A stretch of DNA of 40,397 bases from CAZTDD01 sp964612675 (lineage in GTDB: Bacteria; Hinthialibacterota; Hinthialibacteria; Hinthialibacterales; JAKPRU01): the NCBI GenBank assembly GCA_964612675.1, contig CAZTDD010000055.1, forward strand, positions 1 to 40,397, given 5' to 3'. The notes beneath the pieces were generated by a model that was not told the origin of the DNA, did no database searches, and worked only from the letters and a program-made list of their open reading frames with translations. This document shows positions 31,944 to 39,149 of this stretch, piece after piece. The position numbers were made by a program, and so were the translations under genes. The stretch's first letter is position 1. Each line of letters begins with the position of its first letter.

Positions 31944-33308
31944 ATGACCTCTTCGCAGAACTCGAAACACCGAGAACCGACAACTCAGATTCAATATGCC
32001 CAGGCGGGGATCGTGACATCGCAAATGGATGTCGTCGCGCGGGATGAGAACCTCGATCCGGGAGAGATCCGTTCCGAGGTTGCTCGCGGGCGACTGGTGA
32101 TCCCGGCCAATCCGGCGCACAGGAATCTGCATCCCATTGGGATCGGTATCGCCGCTCGATGCAAGATAAACGCAAATATCGGCAACTCCCCCACATCTTC
32201 CGGTCTCGCGCAGGAAATCGACAAACTCCATGTCGCGGTCAAGTACGGGGCCGACACCGTTATGGATCTGTCCACCGGAGGAGACATTAACGCCATCCGT
32301 CAGGCAATCATCACGGAAAGCACGGTCCCTGTAGGAACTGTGCCGCTGTACCAGGTCATGGCTCTTGTGGAAGAACCCCAGGAAATCACGCCGGAGCTGA
32401 TTGTCGATGTGGTCCGGACGCAAGCCGAACAAGGCGTCGATTTCATGACACTCCACGCGGGCTTGCTTCTCCGGCACATCCCGCTCGCCGCCCGGCGCCT
32501 TACGGGTATCGTGAGCCGTGGCGGATCGATCATGGCTTGTTGGATGAAATACCACAACAAGGAGAACCCAATATACTCACATTTCCATGAGATCCTTGAA
32601 ATATGCAGGAAGCATGATGTGACTCTGAGTCTTGGGGACGGTCTCCGGCCGGGATGCCTGGCGGACGCCAGTGACGAGGCTCAATTCGCAGAACTCGACG
32701 TACTCGGCGAATTGACTCAACAGTGTTGGGACGAAGGAGTGCAAGTGATGATCGAAGGACCGGGACACGTTCCGCTCGATCAGATCGCCATGAATGTCGA
32801 GAAGGAACGGGAAGTCTGCCAGGACGCTCCATTCTATGTGCTTGGCCCCTTAGTCACGGACATCGCGCCAGGCTATGACCACATCACATCGGCCATCGGG
32901 GCTACTGTCGCCGCGTATCACGGTGCATCGATGTTGTGCTATGTGACTCCGAAAGAACACTTGGGATTACCGAACCTGGAAGATGTTCGCCAAGGGGTGA
33001 TTGCGTATAAGATTGCGGCTCACTCCGCTGATGTCGCACGCGGCCGGCCCGGAGCTCGTGACAGAGACGACGCGCTCTCACGCGCGCGGTACGACTTCGA
33101 GTGGGAAAAGCAATTCGACCTGTCGCTGGATCCCGAGCTTGCACGAATCATGCACGACGAAACCCTGCCGGACAAGGAATTCAAAAGCGCTGATTACTGC
33201 TCGATGTGTGGGCCTCGGTTTTGTTCGATGAAACGAACGCGAGCGAACCAAGGCGATCTTGCCTCCTCGAAGCGTTCCCCCTCAGCCGGTGACTCCGAAA
33301 TCCCGTAA
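31944..33308 (+). CDS. thiC: phosphomethylpyrimidine synthase
   Basis: Radical-SAM enzyme converting aminoimidazole ribotide to hydroxymethylpyrimidine phosphate, the pyrimidine branch of thiamine synthesis; cytosolic. 454 residues from ATG 31944, with GGAG eight bases upstream; the upstream frame lies in the riboswitch. Signatures: NANIGNSPTSS, KYGADTVMDLSTGGDI, GTVPLYQV, EQGVDFMTLHAGLL, IEGPGHVPLDQIAMNV, GPLVTDIAPGYDHITSAIG and the C-terminal cluster motif CSMCGPRFCSM (near residue 419). Controlled by the TPP riboswitch. Its end overlaps the convergent gene by 27 bases. Confidence 0.98.
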   Translation: MTSSQNSKHREPTTQIQYAQAGIVTSQMDVVARDENLDPGEIRSEVARGRLVIPANPAHRNLHPIGIGIAARCKINANIGNSPTSSGLAQEIDKLHVAVKYGADTVMDLSTGGDINAIRQAIITESTVPVGTVPLYQVMALVEEPQEITPELIVDVVRTQAEQGVDFMTLHAGLLLRHIPLAARRLTGIVSRGGSIMACWMKYHNKENPIYSHFHEILEICRKHDVTLSLGDGLRPGCLADASDEAQFAELDVLGELTQQCWDEGVQVMIEGPGHVPLDQIAMNVEKEREVCQDAPFYVLGPLVTDIAPGYDHITSAIGATVAAYHGASMLCYVTPKEHLGLPNLEDVRQGVIAYKIAAHSADVARGRPGARDRDDALSRARYDFEWEKQFDLSLDPELARIMHDETLPDKEFKSADYCSMCGPRFCSMKRTRANQGDLASSKRSPSAGDSEIP

Positions 33309-35063
33309 GATCGTCTGAAGGCGATGTTGGATTGTGTGATGAGCGAGCACTTCAGCTTGTCCCTGCCTGGCGATCTCCCGCCGCTCGTCTGGATGAGAGA
33401 GGTAGTACCGGACTTTCTCCTGCATCTCCGCCGGGGATGAAAATGTTTCCAGGTGCTCCCCGATTCGGAACATCTCCTCCACTGCCGGGGAGTACTGGCA
33501 AAGAAGAAAACCTCCACACGCCATCACGTCATAGACTCTGGCATTGAGAGATCGCTCGCATTGGAGATGAAACAGGTTGATGTTGATATCGCTTCGAGCG
33601 TATACCGCGGCTGTCTCTGAAGGATATCGTAAGGCTCGTCCCGCGTAATTCCTGGTCAGCGATTCCGAGTGGCGGGTAATACCCCATCCCGCGTCACCGA
33701 ACAGGGTCAGCGGCTGCTCCGCCACCGCGGTCAGAAACGCTCGATGGCTGCGAAGCGTAGCCTCTTCCTCGATCATTTTCAGAAGAAGACCCTGACTGCC
33801 CAGGTCGGCGAAGCGATCGTCTTTGAAGAGTTGTTCACGAAGCCAGGTTGCGCCGTGTTGCAGGCATCCCTCGATCAGCGGTTCACATTGAGCCCGTATT
33901 CCCGGACGGGATCTTTCGATTTGCTCGAAATAGCGCCCGGATTCCCGGTTAAGCCCGGAAGAACCAACGAACGTGATCGCGTATCGACGGTCCCCCATCC
34001 AAGGTGGGATGAATTGAGGCGGACTCAAGAGGGCTCCGAAGGGAAGAAACCGTCGATTATTGAGGCCAAGGGATTCCAGACGTTTCCCATGTGTCGGGTC
34101 GAACACGTATACACGTCTAAAGAGCGCCCAGTGTTCAGGCTCCGGGTCATACCAGTCCGGGTCTTCCAGAAAATGAAGTGCCTGCGGGACTTCCAAGTCG
34201 CCGAGCGCCTTCTCGGCGGGCTGCGGAAGACCTCCGCGGTTCAGTCCCAGTACAAAGGCCGGTCGATACCCCTCAAGAAACGATGTCCATCCGGGAGCCC
34301 CGCACAAGAATCGGAAGCGAGCGTCATCCGAAGACCGCCAAAGACTACGGATACCCAGCTTTGCGGCGGCTTCCATGAATCCTGAGGAAAAACCGGTCGT
34401 TGTCGGTGGTCCGTGTAGTAGAAAATCCAATGTGCGTTCTGTCTCGGAATGCTCTGCGGAAGGAGAGTCGGAACCCTCCCGAATCTCATAGAGATCCGCA
34501 TCGAGGTTAGCTGCCTCGTCGTTGATTGCCGGAGTCGATTCGATGCCGGGAACGATAAGCCAGGTCGCCGTAAGCGCCCGAGGATTCGCGCCCATCAACT
34601 GAACGAAACGTCGCACCGCTTCGCTGCCAAGTACAAGCAAGCAGCGGGGAGCCCCCAGGACGGGTCTCCAGTCGGTAACATCGAGACTCAACGTAAATAG
34701 ATCCTCATCCGGTTCGATAATCGACAGTCGTTGTTTCGTTTCGTGGAATACTCTCGAGGCGAGATATCCGAGGCCGGCGCGGTATACGATGGCATGAGCT
34801 TCAGGATAGACAGACAAGGCAGCGAGCATCCGCGACATCATCGCGCTTGGAGGATCCGGACCGTGTATCCACTCTTCACGCCCGCTTCTTGCCGAACGGC
34901 AGAGGTACTCATTTCCCGACGGCACAAGACGGTAGGGTAGTGGGCGGTGTCCGCTTTGGAAATCGGCGGCAATTCGCTGAACTCGTTCTGCCTCTGCAGG
35001 ATAGAAGCGCGCCAGGAAAGAGAGATTGCGACCGAAAAGAGAAGGAGTTTTCGTCTTCTTCAT
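33282..35063 (-). CDS. CgeB-like glycosyltransferase (GT-B type, group 1 C-terminal domain)
   Basis: 593 residues. The N-terminal 300 residues are variable (motifs such as HAIVYRAGLGYLASR). The central part has a DUF3880/CgeB-like wording (FVLGLNRGGLP; RVYVFDPTHGKRLESLG; YAITFVGSSGLNRESG). The C-terminal part, DININLFHLQCERSLNARVY with DVMACGGFLLCQYSPAVEEM and LETFSSPAEMQEKVRYYLSH, is the diagnostic CgeB/group-1 glycosyltransferase end. Such proteins modify surface polysaccharides, flagella or spore coats. The start ATG 35063 has only a poor ribosome-binding site. Donor and acceptor unknown. Confidence 0.88.
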   Translation of the reverse strand: MKKTKTPSLFGRNLSFLARFYPAEAERVQRIAADFQSGHRPLPYRLVPSGNEYLCRSARSGREEWIHGPDPPSAMMSRMLAALSVYPEAHAIVYRAGLGYLASRVFHETKQRLSIIEPDEDLFTLSLDVTDWRPVLGAPRCLLVLGSEAVRRFVQLMGANPRALTATWLIVPGIESTPAINDEAANLDADLYEIREGSDSPSAEHSETERTLDFLLHGPPTTTGFSSGFMEAAAKLGIRSLWRSSDDARFRFLCGAPGWTSFLEGYRPAFVLGLNRGGLPQPAEKALGDLEVPQALHFLEDPDWYDPEPEHWALFRRVYVFDPTHGKRLESLGLNNRRFLPFGALLSPPQFIPPWMGDRRYAITFVGSSGLNRESGRYFEQIERSRPGIRAQCEPLIEGCLQHGATWLREQLFKDDRFADLGSQGLLLKMIEEEATLRSHRAFLTAVAEQPLTLFGDAGWGITRHSESLTRNYAGRALRYPSETAAVYARSDININLFHLQCERSLNARVYDVMACGGFLLCQYSPAVEEMFRIGEHLETFSSPAEMQEKVRYYLSHPDERREIARQGQAEVLAHHTIQHRLQTILRDFGVTG

Positions 35064-35186
35064 TTGTCAATATCATTGTTAAGCTGAACGCGCTCACCGC
35101 GCGGACAACGATTCGGCAATAGGGTGACTTCCATTCTCGATGAAGTCGGATTTGTAGCACCGTTTTTCGACATAAGGAACGGCGTT

Positions 35187-35939
35187 TCAGGTTTTCTTCG
35201 CTTCCTCAATTAACTGTCTCTGGACCGTTTCGGTCTGGAAGGCCTCACTGTTCTCCAGGTATCCGCGGATGACCTCATTCTCGCGTGGCGACATGAATTC
35301 GCCTAGCCAGTCGAGGCCCTGCGAGCGGAATCGAATAAGTGCATGAAGCGACATACCGTGTTTTTCGGCCGCTTCTTGAGCGCCTTGCTCCCGGTCGAAG
35401 ACAACAGCGACGTGTTTGCAGTTCACGTTCTCCAAATCTCGGCGTTTGACTTCTCGCATCACCTGCTCGGCGGCGATCAATTTTGAGTCAAATCTCGAAA
35501 CCAAATCATCTACGATCACCGGACAATCGCCGGAACGCAGTTCGCCTTCGACCAACGCGTGTTCGCCGTATTCGGCCAGGGCTTTATCGAAATCCTCGAT
35601 GGAACGTACTCCGGGCAGCTTGCGCGTCATGGCAGACGGGATATTCCCAGCGAGGGAGGCGGCCACGGAAATCGGAATTCCGGCGAATGCCACACCGACC
35701 AGCTGGGTGACCTCGGGCACCTCGGCTCGAATCATGGCAGCCATCCGTTCACCGACCAGACGAAGCAGATCCGGATAGGACTGAAGTACGCGTAACTGAA
35801 TGTAGAGTGGGCTCCAGAGTCCTGAGATCAGCCGCCATCCTTCCGGGTTGTCGCGGTACCATGTCCGGATCATCCGGAGTTCGTACATCTTTCGAAGGAT
35901 CTCTCTTGCGTCGCTTTGACTGTTTTGTCCGTCGGGCAT
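35187..35939 (-). CDS. orotate phosphoribosyltransferase-like PRTase with variant PRPP loop
   Basis: 250 residues from ATG 35939, with GGAGGAG upstream; the longer frame to 36101 is in the terminator region of the pilin gene. The fold is that of PyrE-type PRTases: VGVAFAGIPISVAASLAG, MTRKLPG, the basic-then-acidic strand GDCPVIVDDLVSRFDSKL and a final VAVVFDREQGAQEAAEKHG, the last as in orotate PRTases and UMP synthase. In the PRPP-binding loop the usual TTGGS after the two acidic residues reads SRFDS. Such variants occur in UMPS-like and archaeal forms, so the enzyme may be active, but it could also have a different substrate. It seems to be an independent gene. Confidence 0.82.
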   Translation of the reverse strand: MPDGQNSQSDAREILRKMYELRMIRTWYRDNPEGWRLISGLWSPLYIQLRVLQSYPDLLRLVGERMAAMIRAEVPEVTQLVGVAFAGIPISVAASLAGNIPSAMTRKLPGVRSIEDFDKALAEYGEHALVEGELRSGDCPVIVDDLVSRFDSKLIAAEQVMREVKRRDLENVNCKHVAVVFDREQGAQEAAEKHGMSLHALIRFRSQGLDWLGEFMSPRENEVIRGYLENSEAFQTETVQRQLIEEAKKT

Positions 35940-36035
35940 TTCGGTACTCCTCCACGTGTCATTCTGCGGGGAGAATACCGGAAGCACCGGGGCTCCGGCT
36001 ACCGCTCCCCCCGGATGCCCTCTTCCAGGCTTCAC

Positions 36036-36075
36036 GAAAGAAGAAACCGCCCGGCTCCGATCGAACCGGACGGTT
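36036..36075 (-). terminator. intrinsic terminator of the pilin-like gene
   Basis: On the minus strand AACCGTCCGG / CCGGGCGGTT (10-bp stem with one G-U, 11-base loop) is followed by TCTTCTTTC. It lies about 30 bases after the stop codon at 36104. Confidence 0.75.
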
Positions 36076-36103
36076 CGCGTGTCATTCAGACTCTTCCACA
36101 AAA

Positions 36104-36778
36104 CTACTGGTTGATCTGGCCGGAACCCTTCATGGTAATGTCGCCGGCGCTGGTCAGACCGTTCGATGGATCGAACGGAAATCCCCGCTCATCCATAGCA
36201 CCCGTACCACCGCCGACTCCGAGGTGTCCGTCCGGACCGAGAGCCAACAGACCGAAGTCATTTTCTTCCATGACTTTCGTATTGTATCTTTCTGCAAGGC
36301 TCTCATCCCGCCAGCATTGAATGCCGCAATCACGGCCCTCAATGTGCGGATCCTGGTCGGCATACACGTACGTTGTATACGGACTGCCGAAACCCCGCGC
36401 CCCTGTATCGCTCAGCTTCGCAATAAACGGATCTATTGGGATGGAACTCATGTAAGAAATCGGGCTGGTCAGTACGGCCAGGTAGAGCGTTGTCGTTCGG
36501 TTTGCCTCGGGAACATTTCCCACGTCGTTGAAAATGTCCGCGAGAATTTCTCGGCCTTTTGCCGTGTCGTCGTCCCAGCCGTCAATGGGTAGATGGTTGG
36601 TGTCCAAGCGGCATGCGTGAATCGACGTGGTGAGCGATTTCATATCTGCCTGACAGCGCGCAATTTTCGCTCGAATTTGAGCGTTCAAGAAATTCGGGAC
36701 GGCGATGGCGGCGAGAATTCCGATGATCGCCACAACAATCAGCAACTCAATCAATGTGAAACCCTTGCTTCTCCTCAT
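36104..36778 (-). CDS. type II secretion/type IV pilin-like pseudopilin (GspG-like), paralogue A
   Basis: 224 residues. The N-terminus has a short basic leader ending in G and the prepilin peptidase and methylation motif GFTLIELLIVVAIIGILAA, followed by a hydrophobic helix. The C-terminal part is not a typical GspG calcium loop; instead it has DTNHLPIDGWDDDT, ILADIFNDVGN, SPISYMSSIPIDPF, YVYADQDPH and a last motif RGFPFDPSNGLTSAGDI. The next gene upstream (36908) shares this whole architecture, so they are tandem paralogues. Likely exported and assembled as a pseudopilus or as a cell-surface protein. The stop is followed by a strong terminator. Confidence 0.93.
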   Translation of the reverse strand: MRRSKGFTLIELLIVVAIIGILAAIAVPNFLNAQIRAKIARCQADMKSLTTSIHACRLDTNHLPIDGWDDDTAKGREILADIFNDVGNVPEANRTTTLYLAVLTSPISYMSSIPIDPFIAKLSDTGARGFGSPYTTYVYADQDPHIEGRDCGIQCWRDESLAERYNTKVMEENDFGLLALGPDGHLGVGGGTGAMDERGFPFDPSNGLTSAGDITMKGSGQINQ

Positions 36779-36805
36779 CTATTTAGATTCTCCTAACTTT
36801 TTGTT

Positions 36806-36822
36806 CGGTACATTATGTACCG
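36806..36822. promoter_or_regulatory. palindrome in the leader between the two pilin genes
   Basis: CGGTACA-TTA-TGTACCG, perfect 7-bp arms, 28-44 bases upstream of the pilin A start. It could be an operator or a leader hairpin; neither is proven. Confidence 0.3.
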
Positions 36823-36907
36823 GTTTTATGAACATACTCCTTTTGGGTACCGAACGCCAAACAAAAGAAACGTTCCGACTCAAAGGGGATGTTGTTCCCG
36901 ATTCCAC

Positions 36908-37588
36908 CTATTTATTAATGCCACCGCCACTACGCATGAAGATATCGCCCATACTATTCAGACCGTTAGAGGCTTCATAGGGGATACCGCGTTCCGGCGT
37001 GATTCCCCCTCCGCTTCCTGCATGACCGTCCGGTCCGACGCCAACCAGCGCGTATTCTCCGCGTTCGATCGGGCGAATTCCATGAACCTCACAAACCGGC
37101 AGTTCCAGAGCCGCAATATTCATGTTGTTACTGTTTGAACCTGTCCCGGGGATTTTGGGATCGAAGTCTGCATAGATGTAAGTCGTGCAGGGGCTGCCGA
37201 ATCCACGATCGCCCTCGCCGGTCAGTTTGCTCATGAATGGATCGATCGGGATGGAAGACATGTAAGAAATCGGACTTGTGAGAACTCCCAAGTAGTGTTC
37301 CGTTGTGCGATTGGATTCCGGGAAATCGCAAACGCCGTTAAAAATATCCGCCAGGATCGCACGGCCTTCTGTTGTGTCGTCGTCCCAGCCATCAATCGGC
37401 AAGTGTCCCGTGTCGAGGCGAAGCTGCTCGACCGAATTCAATACCGACCGCATATCCCCCATAGATCGTGCAAGTTTTGCGCGGGTCTGCGCGTTAAGGA
37501 AATTCGGTACGGCAATCGCCGCCAGAATGCCAATGATCGCCACCACAATCAACAACTCGATGAGGGTGAAGCCCTTTCTGTTCCACAT
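36908..37588 (-). CDS. type II secretion/type IV pilin-like pseudopilin (GspG-like), paralogue B
   Basis: 226 residues from ATG 37588, with AAGGAG about nine bases upstream; the open frame to 37771 is not coding. Leader MWNRKG followed by FTLIELLIVVAIIGILAA is a class III signal with the cleavage before F. Paralogue A features recur: DTGHLPIDGWDDDT, ILADIFNGV, SPISYMSSIPIDPF, CTTYIYADFDP and the end motif RGIPYEASNGLNSMGDI. Paralogue B has an extra asparagine-rich stretch (TGSNSNNMN). The pair is transcribed in the same direction with 129 bases between, probably from one or two promoters. Confidence 0.93.
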   Translation of the reverse strand: MWNRKGFTLIELLIVVAIIGILAAIAVPNFLNAQTRAKLARSMGDMRSVLNSVEQLRLDTGHLPIDGWDDDTTEGRAILADIFNGVCDFPESNRTTEHYLGVLTSPISYMSSIPIDPFMSKLTGEGDRGFGSPCTTYIYADFDPKIPGTGSNSNNMNIAALELPVCEVHGIRPIERGEYALVGVGPDGHAGSGGGITPERGIPYEASNGLNSMGDIFMRSGGGINK

Positions 37589-37817
37589 AAGACTCTCTCC
37601 TTCCCCGTTTTTTTTTGTTCTCCTTTTTCTCTTCGAAAAAGATGGGGTACCAAAGGTAGTCCATAATCTTCTCACACCATACCTTAGTGCGCTAGCCCGG
37701 TCTTTTAGGTCTCGCAACGGAACTTGACCGGCAGTGTCCTCGCTCCAAAGACGCATTGTCTGGTGGGGCAAATGGGTGTAAAAAGGTCACAATTCAACCC
37801 TGATCGGGAGTTATGAA

Positions 37818-38612
37818 TTGTCGGAGCCAGAGTCCCCATTGAATATCGCTTTGATTATCGGCTGCCCGCGTTCGGGTACCAGTATTGTTGGGGAGTTTGT
37901 TGCCGCGCACGAGGCGGTTGTTTATGCGTTTGAGGCACACGGTGTTTGGGAGCGCGTTCCCGGTCAGAAGGGCGGTTCGCACCGAATGACCGCCGAGCAT
38001 GCCACGGAGCCGATTGTTACGCTTTTCCGGCAGGCGTTTGCCGGAATTCTCCAAGCGAGACCGGACAAAAAGATCTTTGTCGAAAAATGCCCGCGGAATT
38101 CGTTGCGGATTCCCTTAGTACGAGAGATCTTTCCCGAGGTGAAACTGATCCATGTGGTTCGTGACGGCCGTGATGTGACGTGTTCTCTTCAGCCGGGTAT
38201 CGAAAAAGGATGGCGTCACGCCCGGCCTCCGAACTGGCGTGAACTCGCCGAAGAACCCCTGGTGATCCGGTGTGCGAAAGCCTGGCGGGACATTGTCACC
38301 ATCGCGTTAGACGATCTTGTCGGAGTGCCTCATCTCCAATTGAAGTATGAGGACCTTCTGGAATCGCCTCTGGATAAGGGGCGCGAGATTCGCGACTATC
38401 TAGGTCTTTCCCCTTCCCAATCGATGGACGCATTTGCGAGCAAGATTCAGAATCCCACCCGCGACTCTTATCACGCGAAGCTCCAATCCAACTGGTACCG
38501 CGACGATCATCGGACCCGTATTGGTCGGTGGAAAGAAAACCTGACGTCCGAGGAACAAGAAACCGTCCACGAGATTCTGGAGCCGACATTGAAGCGATTG
38601 GGGTATGTTTGA
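37818..38612 (+). CDS. sulfotransferase family protein
   Basis: Transfers sulfate from PAPS to a carbohydrate or other acceptor. 264 residues from TTG 37818; the GGGAG at 37805-37809 sits at a suitable distance, and the ATG at 37813 is out of frame. The 5'-phosphosulfate-binding P-loop IIGCPRSGTS is at residues 13-22, and the 3'-phosphate motif HVVRDGRDVTCSL lies near 111-123. KCPRNSLRIPLV precedes it. The C-terminus LGYV is preceded by a helix (VHEILEPTLKRL). Divergent from the pilin genes and followed by a sulfatase remnant, consistent with a locus that handles sulfated glycans. Confidence 0.9.
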   Translation: MSEPESPLNIALIIGCPRSGTSIVGEFVAAHEAVVYAFEAHGVWERVPGQKGGSHRMTAEHATEPIVTLFRQAFAGILQARPDKKIFVEKCPRNSLRIPLVREIFPEVKLIHVVRDGRDVTCSLQPGIEKGWRHARPPNWRELAEEPLVIRCAKAWRDIVTIALDDLVGVPHLQLKYEDLLESPLDKGREIRDYLGLSPSQSMDAFASKIQNPTRDSYHAKLQSNWYRDDHRTRIGRWKENLTSEEQETVHEILEPTLKRLGYV

Positions 38613-38677
38613 CGTTGTCAAACTGAACGTCGTCGATATCGTTTTTCAGAGAATAGACTGAGAATGGAGTGGTTCCT

Positions 38678-39069
38678 ATGAAGAATTCTCCACTTTCCCG
38701 ACGAACGTTTTTGAAAAACACTTCCTTGGTCGCCGCAGGCGCTGCGGCGCAGGTGAGCATCGAAGCACCCGCGTTCGCTCAGCAGGACGACTTGCCGAAC
38801 ATCATTTGGTTGATTGCGGATGATATAGGACCCCATGAAATCGGCTGTTACGGTCACGGAGGGCTGAAGAAGAGCTTTACGACCTGGAAATGGATCCGTG
38901 GGAATTCGGCAAAGTCATCAACGATCCCGCTTATCAAAACGTGCTGGAAAGGATGCGTGGGGAGTTGGATCGATGGATCGAGAAGACCGACGACATCCCA
39001 CCCTCCAAATCGCTGCCCGACGAATTCGATCCCGAAACGGGGCAACGCATTCGACCGTCGAGTCGGTGA
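38678..39069 (+). pseudogene. sulfatase remnant: N- and C-terminal ends joined by an internal deletion
   Basis: ATG 38678 begins a Tat signal (SRRTFLKNTSLVAAGAAAQ) followed by the sulfatase start PNIIWLIADDIGPHEIGCYG. Immediately after GHGGLK (about 38870) the frame changes, and from about 38869 the next frame (codons in phase with 38872) reads ELYDLEMDPWEFGKVINDPAYQ through to RIRPSSR and a TGA at 39067-39069, a typical sulfatase C-terminal end. A sulfatase is normally 450-550 residues; here the middle 300 or more, including the C-x-P-S-R formylglycine site, is missing. The first frame runs on to 39268 with meaningless sequence. A deletion with a frame shift is the simplest explanation. It lies 80 bases from the IS1380-type end. 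Confidence 0.88.
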
Positions 39070-39149
39070 GTATCAAGTCGGAAGATGTGGGTCTAATGGC
39101 AGGTATTGGTCTCCGACTTGGACTGCCAAGCGACCACCGAGCGCTTCAA

